Of a stretch of DNA of 64,000 nt, positions 52,516-61,825 are shown piece by piece (the first letter of the stretch is position 1; each line of letters begins with the position of its first letter). The translations under genes were made by a program, and so were the position numbers. The notes beneath the pieces were generated by a model. The model was not told the origin of the DNA, did no database searches, and worked only from the letters and a program-made list of their open reading frames with translations. Source of the DNA: Desulfovibrio sp. Fe33 (GTDB lineage Bacteria; Desulfobacterota; Desulfovibrionia; Desulfovibrionales; Desulfovibrionaceae); contig NZ_JAQKGU010000012.1 in the NCBI RefSeq assembly GCF_028532725.1, forward strand, positions 62,001 through 126,000, in the 5' to 3' direction.

Positions 52516-53799
52516 CTATTTTGCCGACCACAAAAGACGTGCGCCTTTTCTGGCCAGCCAGCCGATCGGAAGCCCCCGGTAATAAAAGCCCACGCTCCCC
52601 TTGCCCGCCTTGAACGCTACGCTCTGCCCGGTGAGGAGGCGTTCCAGGACGTCTATATCCTCTACGTCCAGGACGTCGCAGGCGGCCTTGGCCGGGTTCT
52701 CCGCGAGAAGCACCCGGGCCAGCGGGCCGGGAGTGAACTTGGCCCGATCGCCCTTTCCCGCCACCTTGCCGAGGGGGAACCCTTGCCAGCGAAGGGAGCC
52801 GGGAACCAGGTCCAAGGCCCTTTCATGAAGGAAGAACGCCTTCCCGCCGAAATCATAAACCTCGCCCGGGGGGAGCCGATCCATATCGAGGCCGTCACCG
52901 CCAATCATCCTGTCGAGCCGCAGACGGGTGCCCGGCAAGTCCTGTTTTTGCGCACGGGCTTCGTCGATTGCGCTCGCCCCGCCGTTCTTCACGAATCTCG
53001 CCAAAAAGAACCCCTGCCCTTCCGAATCCTCGGCCACGCGCAGGACACCGTCCATAGCGGGCATGTGCGCGGGCTCGAAAACGAAGCCCTCGGGCTCGGA
53101 AAGCGGCTCAAGGGCGAGGTCGAGGGTCTCCAGCGCCCAGGCGACCTGCTCCTCGTTCTCTTCAATATTGGTGGTGCAGGTGGAATACAGAACCGTTCCG
53201 CCGGGCCTGAGCATTGCGGCCGCCTTCTCCAGGAGCGTCTTTTGCAAGGCGATCAGCGGGGCCGTCTTGGAGCCGGACCATACTTCCATGACCTTCGGGT
53301 TCTTCTCCACGGTCCCCCAGCCGCTGCACGGCGGGTCCAGCTGGATGTGATCCCAGGTTCCGTCCTCGAACGGCAGGTCCTGAGCCATGAGCTTGGCCGT
53401 GGCCGTGTTGACGGAACCCGTGCGGCGCAGGTTGGCGCGCAGGGTGCCCAGCCGGTCGGCCGAGGGCTCCGAGGCGAACACGAATCCCTGCGGCCCCACC
53501 AGACGGGAGAGCAGACTCGTCTTGCTCCCCGGGGCCGAGCACATGTCCAGGACATCGGCTCCGGACGGCGGATCAAGGGCAAGGGGCGGCAGCATGGAGG
53601 AGCGGTCCTGAATGTAAATCAGGCCAAACCGGGCCGCCAGGCTTTCACCTAAAGGAAAAGGCTCGTGAACAAGCCTGCGGGCAAGAGGATAGAACGGCTC
53701 GGGACCGAAATCGAATCCCTGTGCGCGAAGCAGCCCCTCCACCACGGGGGCGGCCGGTTCGTCGCAGACCAACCTGAACGTGCGTCCGAATCGTGTCAT
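52516..53799 (-). CDS. RsmB/NOL1/NSUN-family RNA (cytosine-5) methyltransferase
   Basis: The start ATG 53799 (MTRFGRTF) has AGGGAGA upstream; 427 aa. The SAM-binding motif is LDMCSAPGSKTSLLSRLVG. The catalytic PPCSG loop reads LDPPCSGWGTVEKNP, and the second catalytic cysteine is in LYSTCTTNIEENEEQVAW. A C-terminal PUA-like region follows (DRMIGGDGLDMDRLPPGEVYDFGG...). It probably methylates rRNA or tRNA cytosines like RsmF; the exact target is not visible. It is transcribed away from 54008. Confidence 0.92.
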   Translation of the reverse strand: MTRFGRTFRLVCDEPAAPVVEGLLRAQGFDFGPEPFYPLARRLVHEPFPLGESLAARFGLIYIQDRSSMLPPLALDPPSGADVLDMCSAPGSKTSLLSRLVGPQGFVFASEPSADRLGTLRANLRRTGSVNTATAKLMAQDLPFEDGTWDHIQLDPPCSGWGTVEKNPKVMEVWSGSKTAPLIALQKTLLEKAAAMLRPGGTVLYSTCTTNIEENEEQVAWALETLDLALEPLSEPEGFVFEPAHMPAMDGVLRVAEDSEGQGFFLARFVKNGGASAIDEARAQKQDLPGTRLRLDRMIGGDGLDMDRLPPGEVYDFGGKAFFLHERALDLVPGSLRWQGFPLGKVAGKGDRAKFTPGPLARVLLAENPAKAACDVLDVEDIDVLERLLTGQSVAFKAGKGSVGFYYRGLPIGWLARKGARLLWSAK

Positions 53800-54007
53800 C
53801 AATTCTCCCTGAAATCGGGCCGGGCTCCGGGCCGTCACCATGCCGTCCGGATCGACCGCAAGAGCACCAATAGCGGCTATTGCCCGACCTATCAACACTC
53901 TTGGCCCTTTGCATCCGGGCGGGAAACTGATACAAGAGGCTCCCGTGCGCATCAGCACGTCCCAACTTTCACAACAGCAAGGTACCACCTACCTTCCGGA
54001 GGAATAC

Positions 54008-55663
54008 ATGGCAAGAAGACCCGTCATCACCGTCTTGACCGCCTTTGTGGCGACCCTGCTCCTGGCCCTTCCGGCCATGGCCCAGGGGGCCAAGACCTAC
54101 GCGGTCCTTCCGTTCACATACAACGGACCCCAGAAATACGAGTATCTTTCCAAGGCCATCCAGGCCAGCCTTTCGAGCGACCTGGAATGGATGGGACACG
54201 TCGAACCCACCACCCGGAGCCTGCATGACGTGACCGCCCCCCAGGATAAGGGCGCGGCCCTCAACACCCTGCGCAGCCTCAACGTCGATTACCTCACCTA
54301 CGGCGAGATAGCGATCCTCGACACCAAGGCGCACATGCGCATCGACACCGTCTCGGCCGACGGCAAATCCTGGCAGAAAAAAGGCGAGGTCAAAATTGAC
54401 GAAATGACCGCCTGGCTGGATTCCCAGGCCAAGACACTCCAGGGCGACGTGTTCAACCGCCCGGGTTATGGCTCCGCCGAGGAAAAGAAGGCGTCCAAGA
54501 ACACCGTTCAGGCCACGGCTCCCACCGCCAGCCCGTTCATCACCGGCGACGGCCAGCCGTTCACAACCGAGACCCTGAATCCCCAGTTCCGTTACGAGGG
54601 CGGCACCGAGACCACCGGCCGCTGGAGAAGCCAGACCCTGCCCTTCAGTTCCTATGGCATGTATATCGCCGACGGCGACGCCGACGGCCAGAACGAAGTC
54701 TTCATCATGCAGGGATCGGCCATTTCGGCTTACCGCTTCAAGGATGGCAAACTCCAGCACCTCAACACGTTCGAACTGCCCGCCAACGTCGTGAGCGTCC
54801 GGCTCGAAATCGCCGACCTCAACCGCGACGGGATGCCCGAATTCGTTGTCGGCGCATACCAGTTCGAGAGCCAGGGCGCGGTCCGCTCCCCCCGAGGCAC
54901 TCCCAGATCGAGCATCCTCACCTTCAAGGGCGGCAAGTTCAGCTACCTGGTAAAGAAAGTGAACCGGTTCCTCGGCGTGTTGCGCCTCCCGCCGACCTAC
55001 ATGCCCGTGCTCGCGGCCCAGAAGAAAGGCCAGCGGCACCTTTTCGACAAGCATGTCTACGAAGCCTTCATCAAGGGCGACGATATCGAGATCGGCCAGA
55101 CCATTCCCGTGCCGCCCTTCGGCAACGTCTACAACCTGACCTACCTGCCCGACGGACTGGGCTACAAATGCGTGGTCATCAACAACAGCAACAAGCTCGT
55201 GGTCTACAGCCAGACCTTCGAACGGCTCTATGAAAGCGACGCCAGCTACAACAGCTCCGGCGTGGTCATCGAAACGGCCGACAAGATGGTCGGCATGGGC
55301 GGAGGCGTCACCGAAGAGCACGGCATCACCTACAACATCCCCATCAGGGGAATCGCCGCCCCCCTGACCTCCAACAAACGTTACGAGTTGCTGCTCAACA
55401 TGGATTTGTCCGCCACGGCGCAGGTCTTCACAAACTACAAGTACTACACCCAGGGCGAAATCCACTCGCTGGTCTATGACCAAGTGGGCCTGAACCTGGC
55501 CTGGAAGACCCGGCGCATCAAGGGCCAGGTGTGCGATGTGGCCCTGGCCGACCTGAACAACGACGGCAACAAGCAGTTGTGCGTTCTTATCAACACCTTC
55601 GCGGGCTACGGCTACGGCAACCGCAAGACCATGGTCCTGGCCTACGATCTGAATCTGCAATAA
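54008..55663 (+). CDS. Secreted FG-GAP/VCBS-type repeat protein
   Basis: 551 aa from ATG 54008 with GGAGGAA upstream. The signal peptide is VLTAFVATLLLALPAMAQG. Then follows a TolB/FlgO-like N-terminal part (KTYAVLPFTYNGPQKYEYLSKAIQASLSSDLEWMG). C-terminal beta-propeller repeats have Asp-rich loops: GDADGQNEVFI, ADLNRDGMPEFVVG and ADLNNDGNKQLCVLINTFAG. It would be periplasmic, perhaps outer-membrane associated. It precedes the TRAP binding protein by 50 bp but is probably a separate function. Confidence 0.78.
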   Translation: MARRPVITVLTAFVATLLLALPAMAQGAKTYAVLPFTYNGPQKYEYLSKAIQASLSSDLEWMGHVEPTTRSLHDVTAPQDKGAALNTLRSLNVDYLTYGEIAILDTKAHMRIDTVSADGKSWQKKGEVKIDEMTAWLDSQAKTLQGDVFNRPGYGSAEEKKASKNTVQATAPTASPFITGDGQPFTTETLNPQFRYEGGTETTGRWRSQTLPFSSYGMYIADGDADGQNEVFIMQGSAISAYRFKDGKLQHLNTFELPANVVSVRLEIADLNRDGMPEFVVGAYQFESQGAVRSPRGTPRSSILTFKGGKFSYLVKKVNRFLGVLRLPPTYMPVLAAQKKGQRHLFDKHVYEAFIKGDDIEIGQTIPVPPFGNVYNLTYLPDGLGYKCVVINNSNKLVVYSQTFERLYESDASYNSSGVVIETADKMVGMGGGVTEEHGITYNIPIRGIAAPLTSNKRYELLLNMDLSATAQVFTNYKYYTQGEIHSLVYDQVGLNLAWKTRRIKGQVCDVALADLNNDGNKQLCVLINTFAGYGYGNRKTMVLAYDLNLQ

Positions 55664-55713
55664 CGGGCGGCCGCCCGGCCGCCCGCAACCATACGCATTT
55701 CAAGGAGAGAGTG

Positions 55714-56721
55714 ATGCGAAAACCGACGACCGCGCTGGTCTCGTGCTTGGTCCTGGTCTGCCTTCTGGCGGTCCCGGCACTGGCCGGAACCATGGTGACC
55801 TATGCCAACTTCCCGCCCCCCAAGACCTTCCCCGCCGTCCAGATGGAGCGCTGGAAGACCGAGGTGGAAAAGCGCACGGGCGGCGAACTGACCGTCCAGA
55901 CCTTCCCCGGCTCCACCCTGCTCGGCGCCAAGAACATGCTCCGCGGCGTGCAGACCGGACAGGCCGACATCGGCTGCATTTCAATCGCTTACTATCCCGG
56001 CGTGTTCCCCCTCATGTCCGCCGTCAACCTGCCCGTGGCCTTCACCTCCACCGAGGCGGCCAGCCTGACCATGTGGGACCTGTTCCTCAAGTACCAGCCC
56101 AAGGAATTCAAGGACGTCAAGGTCCTGACCATGTTCACCTCGGCTCCGTCCCAGATCATGAGCAAGGAGCCGGTGCGGACCCTGGCCGATCTCAAGGGCA
56201 TGGAACTGCGCGCCTCCGGCTCCATCCTCCGTGTGCTGAACGGCCTGGGCGCCCGGGGCGTGGGAATGCCCATGTCCGAAACGCCTGAAGCCCTGCAAAA
56301 GGGCGTGGTCAAGGGCGTGGTCTCCTCCTTCGACGTGCTCAAGGATTTCAATTTCGCCGAAAGCTGCCGCCACGAAACCATCGCCAACCTGCCGGTATAC
56401 CCCTTCGCCGTCATCATGAACAAGGCCAGGTGGGAATCCCTGCCCGACGATGTGAAGATGGTCCTCGACGACATGGCCCGCGAACAGGCCCAGTGGACCG
56501 GGCAGTACCTGGACAACCACATCAACGAATCCCTGGAGTGGGCCAGGGAGCAATATCAGGTGGAAGTCCACAAGCTCACGCCCGAAGAACACGCCGAGCT
56601 CAAGAAGCTGGGCGAACCGCTGGTCGAAGACTGGAAGGCGGACTGCGCCAAGGCCGGCATCGACGCCGAAGCCGTGCTCAAGGACCTGCTCGAGCTTCAG
56701 GCCAAGTACGAATCCCTGTAA
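55714..56721 (+). CDS. TRAP transporter substrate-binding protein (DctP family)
   Basis: 335 aa from ATG 55714 (AAGGAGAG upstream). The signal peptide is LVSCLVLVCLLAVPALAG. Typical DctP marks are FPPPKTFPAVQMERWKTEVEKRTGGELTVQTFPGSTLLGAKNMLRGVQTGQADIG and DLKGMELRASG with the ligand-binding Arg, then NLPVYPFAVIMNKARWESLP. It captures an organic acid or related solute in the periplasm for the DctQM permease downstream. A terminator in the following gap should give excess binding protein. Confidence 0.95.
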   Translation: MRKPTTALVSCLVLVCLLAVPALAGTMVTYANFPPPKTFPAVQMERWKTEVEKRTGGELTVQTFPGSTLLGAKNMLRGVQTGQADIGCISIAYYPGVFPLMSAVNLPVAFTSTEAASLTMWDLFLKYQPKEFKDVKVLTMFTSAPSQIMSKEPVRTLADLKGMELRASGSILRVLNGLGARGVGMPMSETPEALQKGVVKGVVSSFDVLKDFNFAESCRHETIANLPVYPFAVIMNKARWESLPDDVKMVLDDMAREQAQWTGQYLDNHINESLEWAREQYQVEVHKLTPEEHAELKKLGEPLVEDWKADCAKAGIDAEAVLKDLLELQAKYESL

Positions 56722-56730
56722 CTCCATATG

Positions 56731-56764
56731 GAACGCCCCCGCCGACACGCGGGGGCGTTCTTTT
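56731..56764 (+). terminator. Internal terminator between dctP and dctQ
   Basis: GAACGCCCCCGC (56731-56742) and GCGGGGGCGTTC (56749-56760) form a 12-bp stem with a 6-base loop, then TTTTC. Partial read-through would make more binding protein than permease. Confidence 0.88.
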
Positions 56765-56775
56765 CGGGACCTCCC

Positions 56776-57264
56776 ATGATACATTTCCTTGATCGCGCAA
56801 GCGAGCTGGTCGCCAGGGCTTTGGCCGTGCTGGCCGGTCTTTTTCTCGTCTCCATGATGCTCCTGGCCTGCGCCAACATGGTCCTGCGGGCCGTGTGGGT
56901 CCCGGTACAGGGGACCTTCGAACTGATGGGCTTTCTCGGCGCGGTGGTGGCCGCCTTTTCCCTGGCTTTCGCCCAGCGCCGCAAGGCGCACATCGCCGTG
57001 GGCATCCTGCTGTCGCGCTTCCCGGCCTGGTTCCGCCGCCTGGCCGATGCGGCCACCAACGCCCTGTCCTGCGGTTTCTTCCTGCTGGCCGGAGTGGAAA
57101 CCTGGAAATGGGCCAGCTTCCTGGTGCAGACGGGCGAAGTCTCCGAGACCCTGCAAATAGTCTATTACCCCTTCGTGTTCGCTTCCGCGGCCGGTTGCGT
57201 CGCCCTGGCTTTCGTACTGGCAGTGGACACGCTCAAGGCGCTTACCGAGGAGAAGGTGGCATAA
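56776..57264 (+). CDS. TRAP transporter small permease subunit (DctQ)
   Basis: 162 aa with four helices (LAVLAGLFLVSMMLLACANMVLRA, LMGFLGAVVAAFSLAFAQ, ADAATNALSCGFFLLAGV, PFVFASAAGCVALAFVLAV). Its stop overlaps the dctM start by one base (TAATG). It helps stabilise the large permease and its interaction with the binding protein. Confidence 0.92.
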   Translation: MIHFLDRASELVARALAVLAGLFLVSMMLLACANMVLRAVWVPVQGTFELMGFLGAVVAAFSLAFAQRRKAHIAVGILLSRFPAWFRRLADAATNALSCGFFLLAGVETWKWASFLVQTGEVSETLQIVYYPFVFASAAGCVALAFVLAVDTLKALTEEKVA

Positions 57265-58565
57265 TGGATCCGATCACTGCGGGCATTCTCGGCACGCTCC
57301 TGCTTCTTGCGGCCATCTTCCTTTTCCGCATTCCCGTGGCGTTCGCCATGGGCGTCATCGGTTTCGCCGGATTCGCCTATGTGCTCAACTGGAACGCGGC
57401 CAAGGGAATGCTCGGCACCGAACTGTGGAACGTCTTTTCGAACTACGGCCTGACCGTCATTCCCCTCTTCATCCTCATGGGGCAGATATGCTTCTATTCA
57501 GGGGTCAACGAGCGGCTCTACAAATCCGCCTACGCCTGGATGGGCCAGATTCGGGGCGGCATCGCCATGACGACGGTCCTGGCCTGCGCCGGATTCGCGG
57601 CCATCTGCGGCTCCAACTCGGCCACGGCCGCTACCATGTCCACCGTGGCCCTGCCCGAGATGAAGAAGTTCAAATACAACCCGATCCTGTCCACGGGGTC
57701 CGTGGCCGCGGGCGCGACCCTCGGCGTGGTCATCCCGCCCTCGGTGGTGCTCATCATCATCGGCCTGCAAACCGGCCAGTCCATCGCCGGCTTGTTCGTG
57801 GGCGGCATGATCCCCGGCATCCTGCTGACCGTCCTGTTCCTGGGCACCATCTGGTACCTGTGCAAGCGCCACCCGGAATGGGGCCCGGCCGGTCCGAAGA
57901 CCACCTTTGTCGAGAAGCTGCGCTCCCTGCCCGGCTCCATCGAGATGGTCACACTGTTCATCCTGGTGATGGGCGGCTTGTTCCTGGGACTCTTCACGCC
58001 CACGGAGGCGGGCGCGGCGGGCGCGGCGCTGGCGCTGATAATCGCCACGGTTTCCGGCAAGATGTCCGTGGAAAAATTCCGCCTGGCCGTCAGCGATACC
58101 CTCAAGATATCCTCCATGATTATGGTCATCATGCTCGGCGCGGTCATCTTCGGCCGCTTCCTGGCCGTCACCCGGCTGCCCTTCGAGGCCGCATCCTGGG
58201 TGGCCGGACTGCCCATCCCGCCGGTGGTCATCATCATGGTCATCTGCCTGATCTACGTCGTCGGAGGCATGGTCATGGACGCCCTGGCCCTGCTCCTGGT
58301 GACGATCCCCATCTTCTTCCCCGTGGTCACGGCCATGGGCTACGACCCCGTCTGGTTCGGCGTGCTCATCACCGTTGTCACCACTCTCGGAGCCATCACT
58401 CCGCCTGTGGGCGTCAACCTCTTCATCGTCGCCTCCATGGCGCACGACGTCTCCATGACCGACGCCTTCAAGGGAGTCGCCTACTTCGTGGCCGCCTATG
58501 TCGTCTGCGTCGCGCTGCTGCTCATGGTTCCCGGCCTGGTCACATTCCTGCCGAGCCTGATGTAA
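57264..58565 (+). CDS. TRAP transporter large permease subunit (DctM)
   Basis: 433 aa, about 12 helices. Family segments are LTVIPLFILMGQICFYSGVNERLYKSAYAWMGQIRGGIAMTTVLACAGFAAICGSNSATAATM, VIPPSVVLIIIGLQTGQSIAGLFVGG, LFTPTEAGAAGA, and ITPPVGVNLFIVASM. It is a sodium-driven importer with the DctP and DctQ products; the solute is unknown. Confidence 0.95.
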   Translation: MDPITAGILGTLLLLAAIFLFRIPVAFAMGVIGFAGFAYVLNWNAAKGMLGTELWNVFSNYGLTVIPLFILMGQICFYSGVNERLYKSAYAWMGQIRGGIAMTTVLACAGFAAICGSNSATAATMSTVALPEMKKFKYNPILSTGSVAAGATLGVVIPPSVVLIIIGLQTGQSIAGLFVGGMIPGILLTVLFLGTIWYLCKRHPEWGPAGPKTTFVEKLRSLPGSIEMVTLFILVMGGLFLGLFTPTEAGAAGAALALIIATVSGKMSVEKFRLAVSDTLKISSMIMVIMLGAVIFGRFLAVTRLPFEAASWVAGLPIPPVVIIMVICLIYVVGGMVMDALALLLVTIPIFFPVVTAMGYDPVWFGVLITVVTTLGAITPPVGVNLFIVASMAHDVSMTDAFKGVAYFVAAYVVCVALLLMVPGLVTFLPSLM

Positions 58566-58613
58566 CGCAACCCCACAGCCGCAAGGCGGACTGCGCAACA
58601 CGCAGAGCATTAG

Positions 58614-58650
58614 GACGGGAAGCCATTAAAACCGGGGCTTCCCGTCTTTT
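58614..58650 (+). terminator. Terminator of the TRAP operon
   Basis: GACGGGAAGCC (58614-58624) pairs with GGCTTCCCGTC (58636-58646), followed by TTTTCTTTC. Confidence 0.85.
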
Positions 58651-58716
58651 CTTTCCCCCAACGGCTTGATCCCGTCCCCCTTGCCAACGGGGCGGAGAAG
58701 CCCGTATAGAAATTAA

Positions 58717-61107
58717 ATGTCCGCTTCCCTTGGCAAAAAAATCCTGAAATGGACCGTGTTGGTCACGCCCTGGGCGCTGGCCGCCATGCTGGCTGCGGGT
58801 TGGTGGCTGACGGTGTGGACGCCGGGATACCTGGAGCGGCTCATCCCCAAGCTGGCTGCGGACATGGGGCTGCGCCTCACGGAATTCCACGTGCGCGACG
58901 CGGGACTGTTCTCGGCCGACATCGGGCCGGTCCGGCTCGGAGACGGCGAAAACGGGCTGAGCCTGGCCAACGTGCACATCACCTACACTCCGGCCTCGCT
59001 GAAGATGGGCCGGGTGAACGAGGTCCGTCTGGACGGACTGCGGCTATCCTGCTCCTTTGACGGGGAACGGTTCCACATGCCGGCCCTCGACATGCTTCCC
59101 GAATCGGACGGCGGAACGCCGAAAGACGCCGCCCCGGCCATTCCCGGCCTGCCGCTGGACTCGCTGACCCTGCGCAACGCGGTCATGCGCTGCGTCGTCC
59201 TCGGCCGAACGGTTTCCGTTCCTCTTGAAGCCGAGATCACGCCCGGCGACACCGTGACGTTCCGGGCCGACCTGACGCCGCGCGATCAATCAATACATCT
59301 TGAAGGAGCCCTCGGGCCGACCCTGAACGACCTGACGCTCAAGCTGAAAGCGGACGCGCTGCGCGTGGAGGCGTTCGGCGATTTCCTGCCCGTTCCTGTG
59401 GCCGGAACCGCAGACCTCGCTGCCGAAGCCGAAATCGACCTGGCCGCTTCAGCCGACGCCGGGATCGGATTTTCCATGGCCCTGACCCGAAGCGATCTGC
59501 GCGCGCTCGGCGTGCGGCTGGCCGAAGACGCGACGGTCGAGGTCAAGGGGCGAATTAAGGAGAGGGAAATCCGATTTTCCGTAAGCCGCGTCGCCTTAGA
59601 AGCGCCCTATCCCGCCTCCCTCACCATTCCATCCGGCAGGCTGAACAAAAACGAACTGTTCGCGCAATTCTCCCTGGCCGGAGCCGGGGTGGAAATGGGC
59701 GGCAGGCTCGACATGACGCGCAAGGCGGACGGCGAAAAACTGTGGAACGTCTCCCTGACTGCCGCCAACCCTGACAGGCTGGTTGTGCAGGCCTCCGGCA
59801 GGGTTCTCACCCTCAACGGGTTCATCTTTTCCATGCAGGGCGAAGCCGGTCCGGATTCGGCGGACGTGGTGCTGGACTGCGCCACCCGCGGGACTGGGCT
59901 GGCCAACAGCGGATTCTCTTCCGGCTCCATGCGCATGACGCTGCCGCTCAAATGGCCCGCGCCCAAATCCAACAAGGCGGGGGCCATCACCCTCTCAAGG
60001 CTCGCCCTGGACAAACACAAACTCGGCGACGTCCGGGCGCAGGTACACCAGATGGGCACGGACCTGGCCTACGCAGGCACACTGCGCACCGACCTGCTTC
60101 CCGGTCTCCGGGTTCCCTTTTCCGGTCAATCGTCACTGATCGACAACGAATCGGACATAACCTTCAAGGTAGACGGCTACACGCTTCCCCGTGGATTCAG
60201 CCCGGCGGCCCTGTCGCCCGGACTCAAGGGCGTCGAGCTCGACGGAACCCTCCAGGCCGAAGGCGGCGTGTCCATGAGCCCGCGCGGCCTGGAAAGCCGG
60301 GCCAAGGCGTCCCTGACCGGCGGGAGGCTGACCCTGAGCGAGGGGAGCACGATGGTTGACGGCATAGAACTGACCTACTCCACCCCCGACCTGTTCACCC
60401 TGCGCAGCGCACCGGCCCAGACCCTGACCTTCGATTCGCTCAAGGCGGGCGACATCCTCCTGAAAAAGGGTAAAATCGTCTACCAACTGGAATCCATGGG
60501 TTCCATCCTGGTGGAAGAGGCCGGTTTCCGTTGGTGCGGAGGGCACGTGTCCAGCAAGGCTTTCCGTATCGTGCCGGAATCAAGGGAATACGGAATCACC
60601 CTGTTCTGCTCGGAGCTGAAGCTTTCCGAAATCCTGTCCCAGCTCGGCCTGGCCAAGGCCGAGGGCGAGGCGGCGCTGTCCGGCGAGTTGCCCGTGAGCT
60701 GGAAAAATGGGAAAATTTCGTTCAACAGCGGATTTTTGCACTCCACGCCCGGCGAGGGCGGGACCATCCGGGTGGAGGCCATGCAGGATTTAGTGGCCGC
60801 CATCCCCGAGGGCACGCCCGAACGCGGCCAGTTGGAACTGGCCCGGGAGGCGGTCCGGGATTACCAATACAAATGGGTGCGCATCAAGGCGGACACCGTG
60901 GGCGAAGACCTGCTGGTCCGGCTGTCCGTGGACGGCAAGCCCGCTTCCACCCTGCCCTTCGTCTACAAGCGTGAATTCGGCGGCTTCCTGCGGGTCACGG
61001 GCGATGTGAAGGGATCGAATTTCCAGGGCTTGCGCCTGGACGTCAATTTCAGCGTACCGTTGGACCGCATTTTGCTTTATAAAGACATCGCACGCATGAT
61101 CGAATAG
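58717..61107 (+). CDS. YdbH-like AsmA-superfamily intermembrane protein
   Basis: 796 aa. A single N-terminal helix (WTVLVTPWALAAMLAAGWWLTVW) is followed by a long beta-rich periplasmic region with repeated strand-turn units (VRLDGLRLSCSFDG, VRVEAFGDFLP-type, DITFKVDGYTLPRG). The end reads GSNFQGLRLDVNFSVPLDRILLYKDIARMIE. The two genes after it are YnbE- and YdbL-like, the same three-gene module as in E. coli, where YdbH is implicated in phospholipid movement to the outer membrane. The order supports the assignment more than any single motif. Confidence 0.75.
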   Translation: MSASLGKKILKWTVLVTPWALAAMLAAGWWLTVWTPGYLERLIPKLAADMGLRLTEFHVRDAGLFSADIGPVRLGDGENGLSLANVHITYTPASLKMGRVNEVRLDGLRLSCSFDGERFHMPALDMLPESDGGTPKDAAPAIPGLPLDSLTLRNAVMRCVVLGRTVSVPLEAEITPGDTVTFRADLTPRDQSIHLEGALGPTLNDLTLKLKADALRVEAFGDFLPVPVAGTADLAAEAEIDLAASADAGIGFSMALTRSDLRALGVRLAEDATVEVKGRIKEREIRFSVSRVALEAPYPASLTIPSGRLNKNELFAQFSLAGAGVEMGGRLDMTRKADGEKLWNVSLTAANPDRLVVQASGRVLTLNGFIFSMQGEAGPDSADVVLDCATRGTGLANSGFSSGSMRMTLPLKWPAPKSNKAGAITLSRLALDKHKLGDVRAQVHQMGTDLAYAGTLRTDLLPGLRVPFSGQSSLIDNESDITFKVDGYTLPRGFSPAALSPGLKGVELDGTLQAEGGVSMSPRGLESRAKASLTGGRLTLSEGSTMVDGIELTYSTPDLFTLRSAPAQTLTFDSLKAGDILLKKGKIVYQLESMGSILVEEAGFRWCGGHVSSKAFRIVPESREYGITLFCSELKLSEILSQLGLAKAEGEAALSGELPVSWKNGKISFNSGFLHSTPGEGGTIRVEAMQDLVAAIPEGTPERGQLELAREAVRDYQYKWVRIKADTVGEDLLVRLSVDGKPASTLPFVYKREFGGFLRVTGDVKGSNFQGLRLDVNFSVPLDRILLYKDIARMIE

Positions 61108-61116
61108 GAGAATGCC

Positions 61117-61326
61117 ATGAAAGATTACGTAGCCGTGACGGCCTGCCTTCTGCTGCTGTCCGCCTGGGGCTGTTCGTCCAGCCACAAGGTGGAAGTGGCC
61201 CCGGTCGAGGTCAAGCCCATCCACATCACCATCGACGTGAACGTCCGGGTCGACCGGGCCCTGGACGATTTCTTCTCCGACATCGATGAAGCACCTGTTG
61301 AACCGGAGGCGACCAATGCGCAATAA
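61117..61326 (+). CDS. YnbE-like lipoprotein
   Basis: 69 aa. The signal peptide ends in a lipobox at SAWGC. The mature part contains KPIHITIDVNVRVDRALDDFF, very like the KPI.I.MNVKI...ELL core of YnbE. It starts 9 bp after the YdbH-like gene and overlaps the next gene by 11 bp. It would sit at the outer membrane as partner of the YdbH-like bridge. Confidence 0.8.
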   Translation: MKDYVAVTACLLLLSAWGCSSSHKVEVAPVEVKPIHITIDVNVRVDRALDDFFSDIDEAPVEPEATNAQ

Positions 61327-61678
61327 GATCACTCTCGTCCTCACCCTTTGCCTGGCCTTGAGCCTGGCCGCGACCACGGTCCTGGCCGGGGATATCAAGG
61401 ACCGCATCATAGCCCGCAAACCCGTCATCACCGCCCTGCTGGCCGACGGCATCGTGGGCGAAAACAACCAGGGCTTCCTCGCGTTCCGGGGACCGCAAAA
61501 ACAGGCCGACGTTGTGGCCGCCGAGAACCGGGACCGCGCCGAGGCGTACGGCCTTATCGCCAAGAAGGCTGGGACCACCCCCGCGCTGGTGGGCCAACGC
61601 CGCGCGGCCAAGATCGCCCAGACCGCCCCTCGCGGCACCTGGCTGCAAAGCCCGGACGGCTCCTGGTACAAAAAATAA
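61316..61678 (+). CDS. YdbL-like periplasmic protein (DUF1318)
   Basis: 120 aa from ATG 61316 (GGAGG upstream), overlapping the YnbE-like stop by 11 bp. The signal peptide is LVLTLCLALSLAATTVLAG. The mature part has IIARKPVITALLADGIVGENNQGFLAFRG, ENRDRAEAYGLIAKKAGTTPALVGQRRAAKIAQ and GTWLQSPDGSWYKK, all DUF1318 hallmarks. It completes the three-gene envelope module. Confidence 0.88.
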   Translation: MRNKITLVLTLCLALSLAATTVLAGDIKDRIIARKPVITALLADGIVGENNQGFLAFRGPQKQADVVAAENRDRAEAYGLIAKKAGTTPALVGQRRAAKIAQTAPRGTWLQSPDGSWYKK

Positions 61679-61741
61679 CTCACCCTCCAGCCCCCGCCGA
61701 AGGCACTCAAAAAGTTTAGGAAAAGGAGGGGATGGAAGTTC

Positions 61742-61794
61742 GGGGGAAGGGAAGGGAAGAACCCTTTTCAAAGGGTTTTCCCTCCCCTTCCCCC
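61742..61794 (+). repeat. Large imperfect hairpin after the ydbL-like gene
   Basis: GGGGGAAGGGAAGGGAAGAACCC and GGGTTTTCCCTCCCCTTCCCCC fold around AAAGGG/CCCTTT, giving a long near-palindrome. It probably acts as terminator or mRNA stabiliser between the ydbL-like gene and the pseudouridine synthase. Confidence 0.65.
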
Positions 61795-61825
61795 GGCCGC
61801 CGGAGGCCCCCTCACCCCACATACC

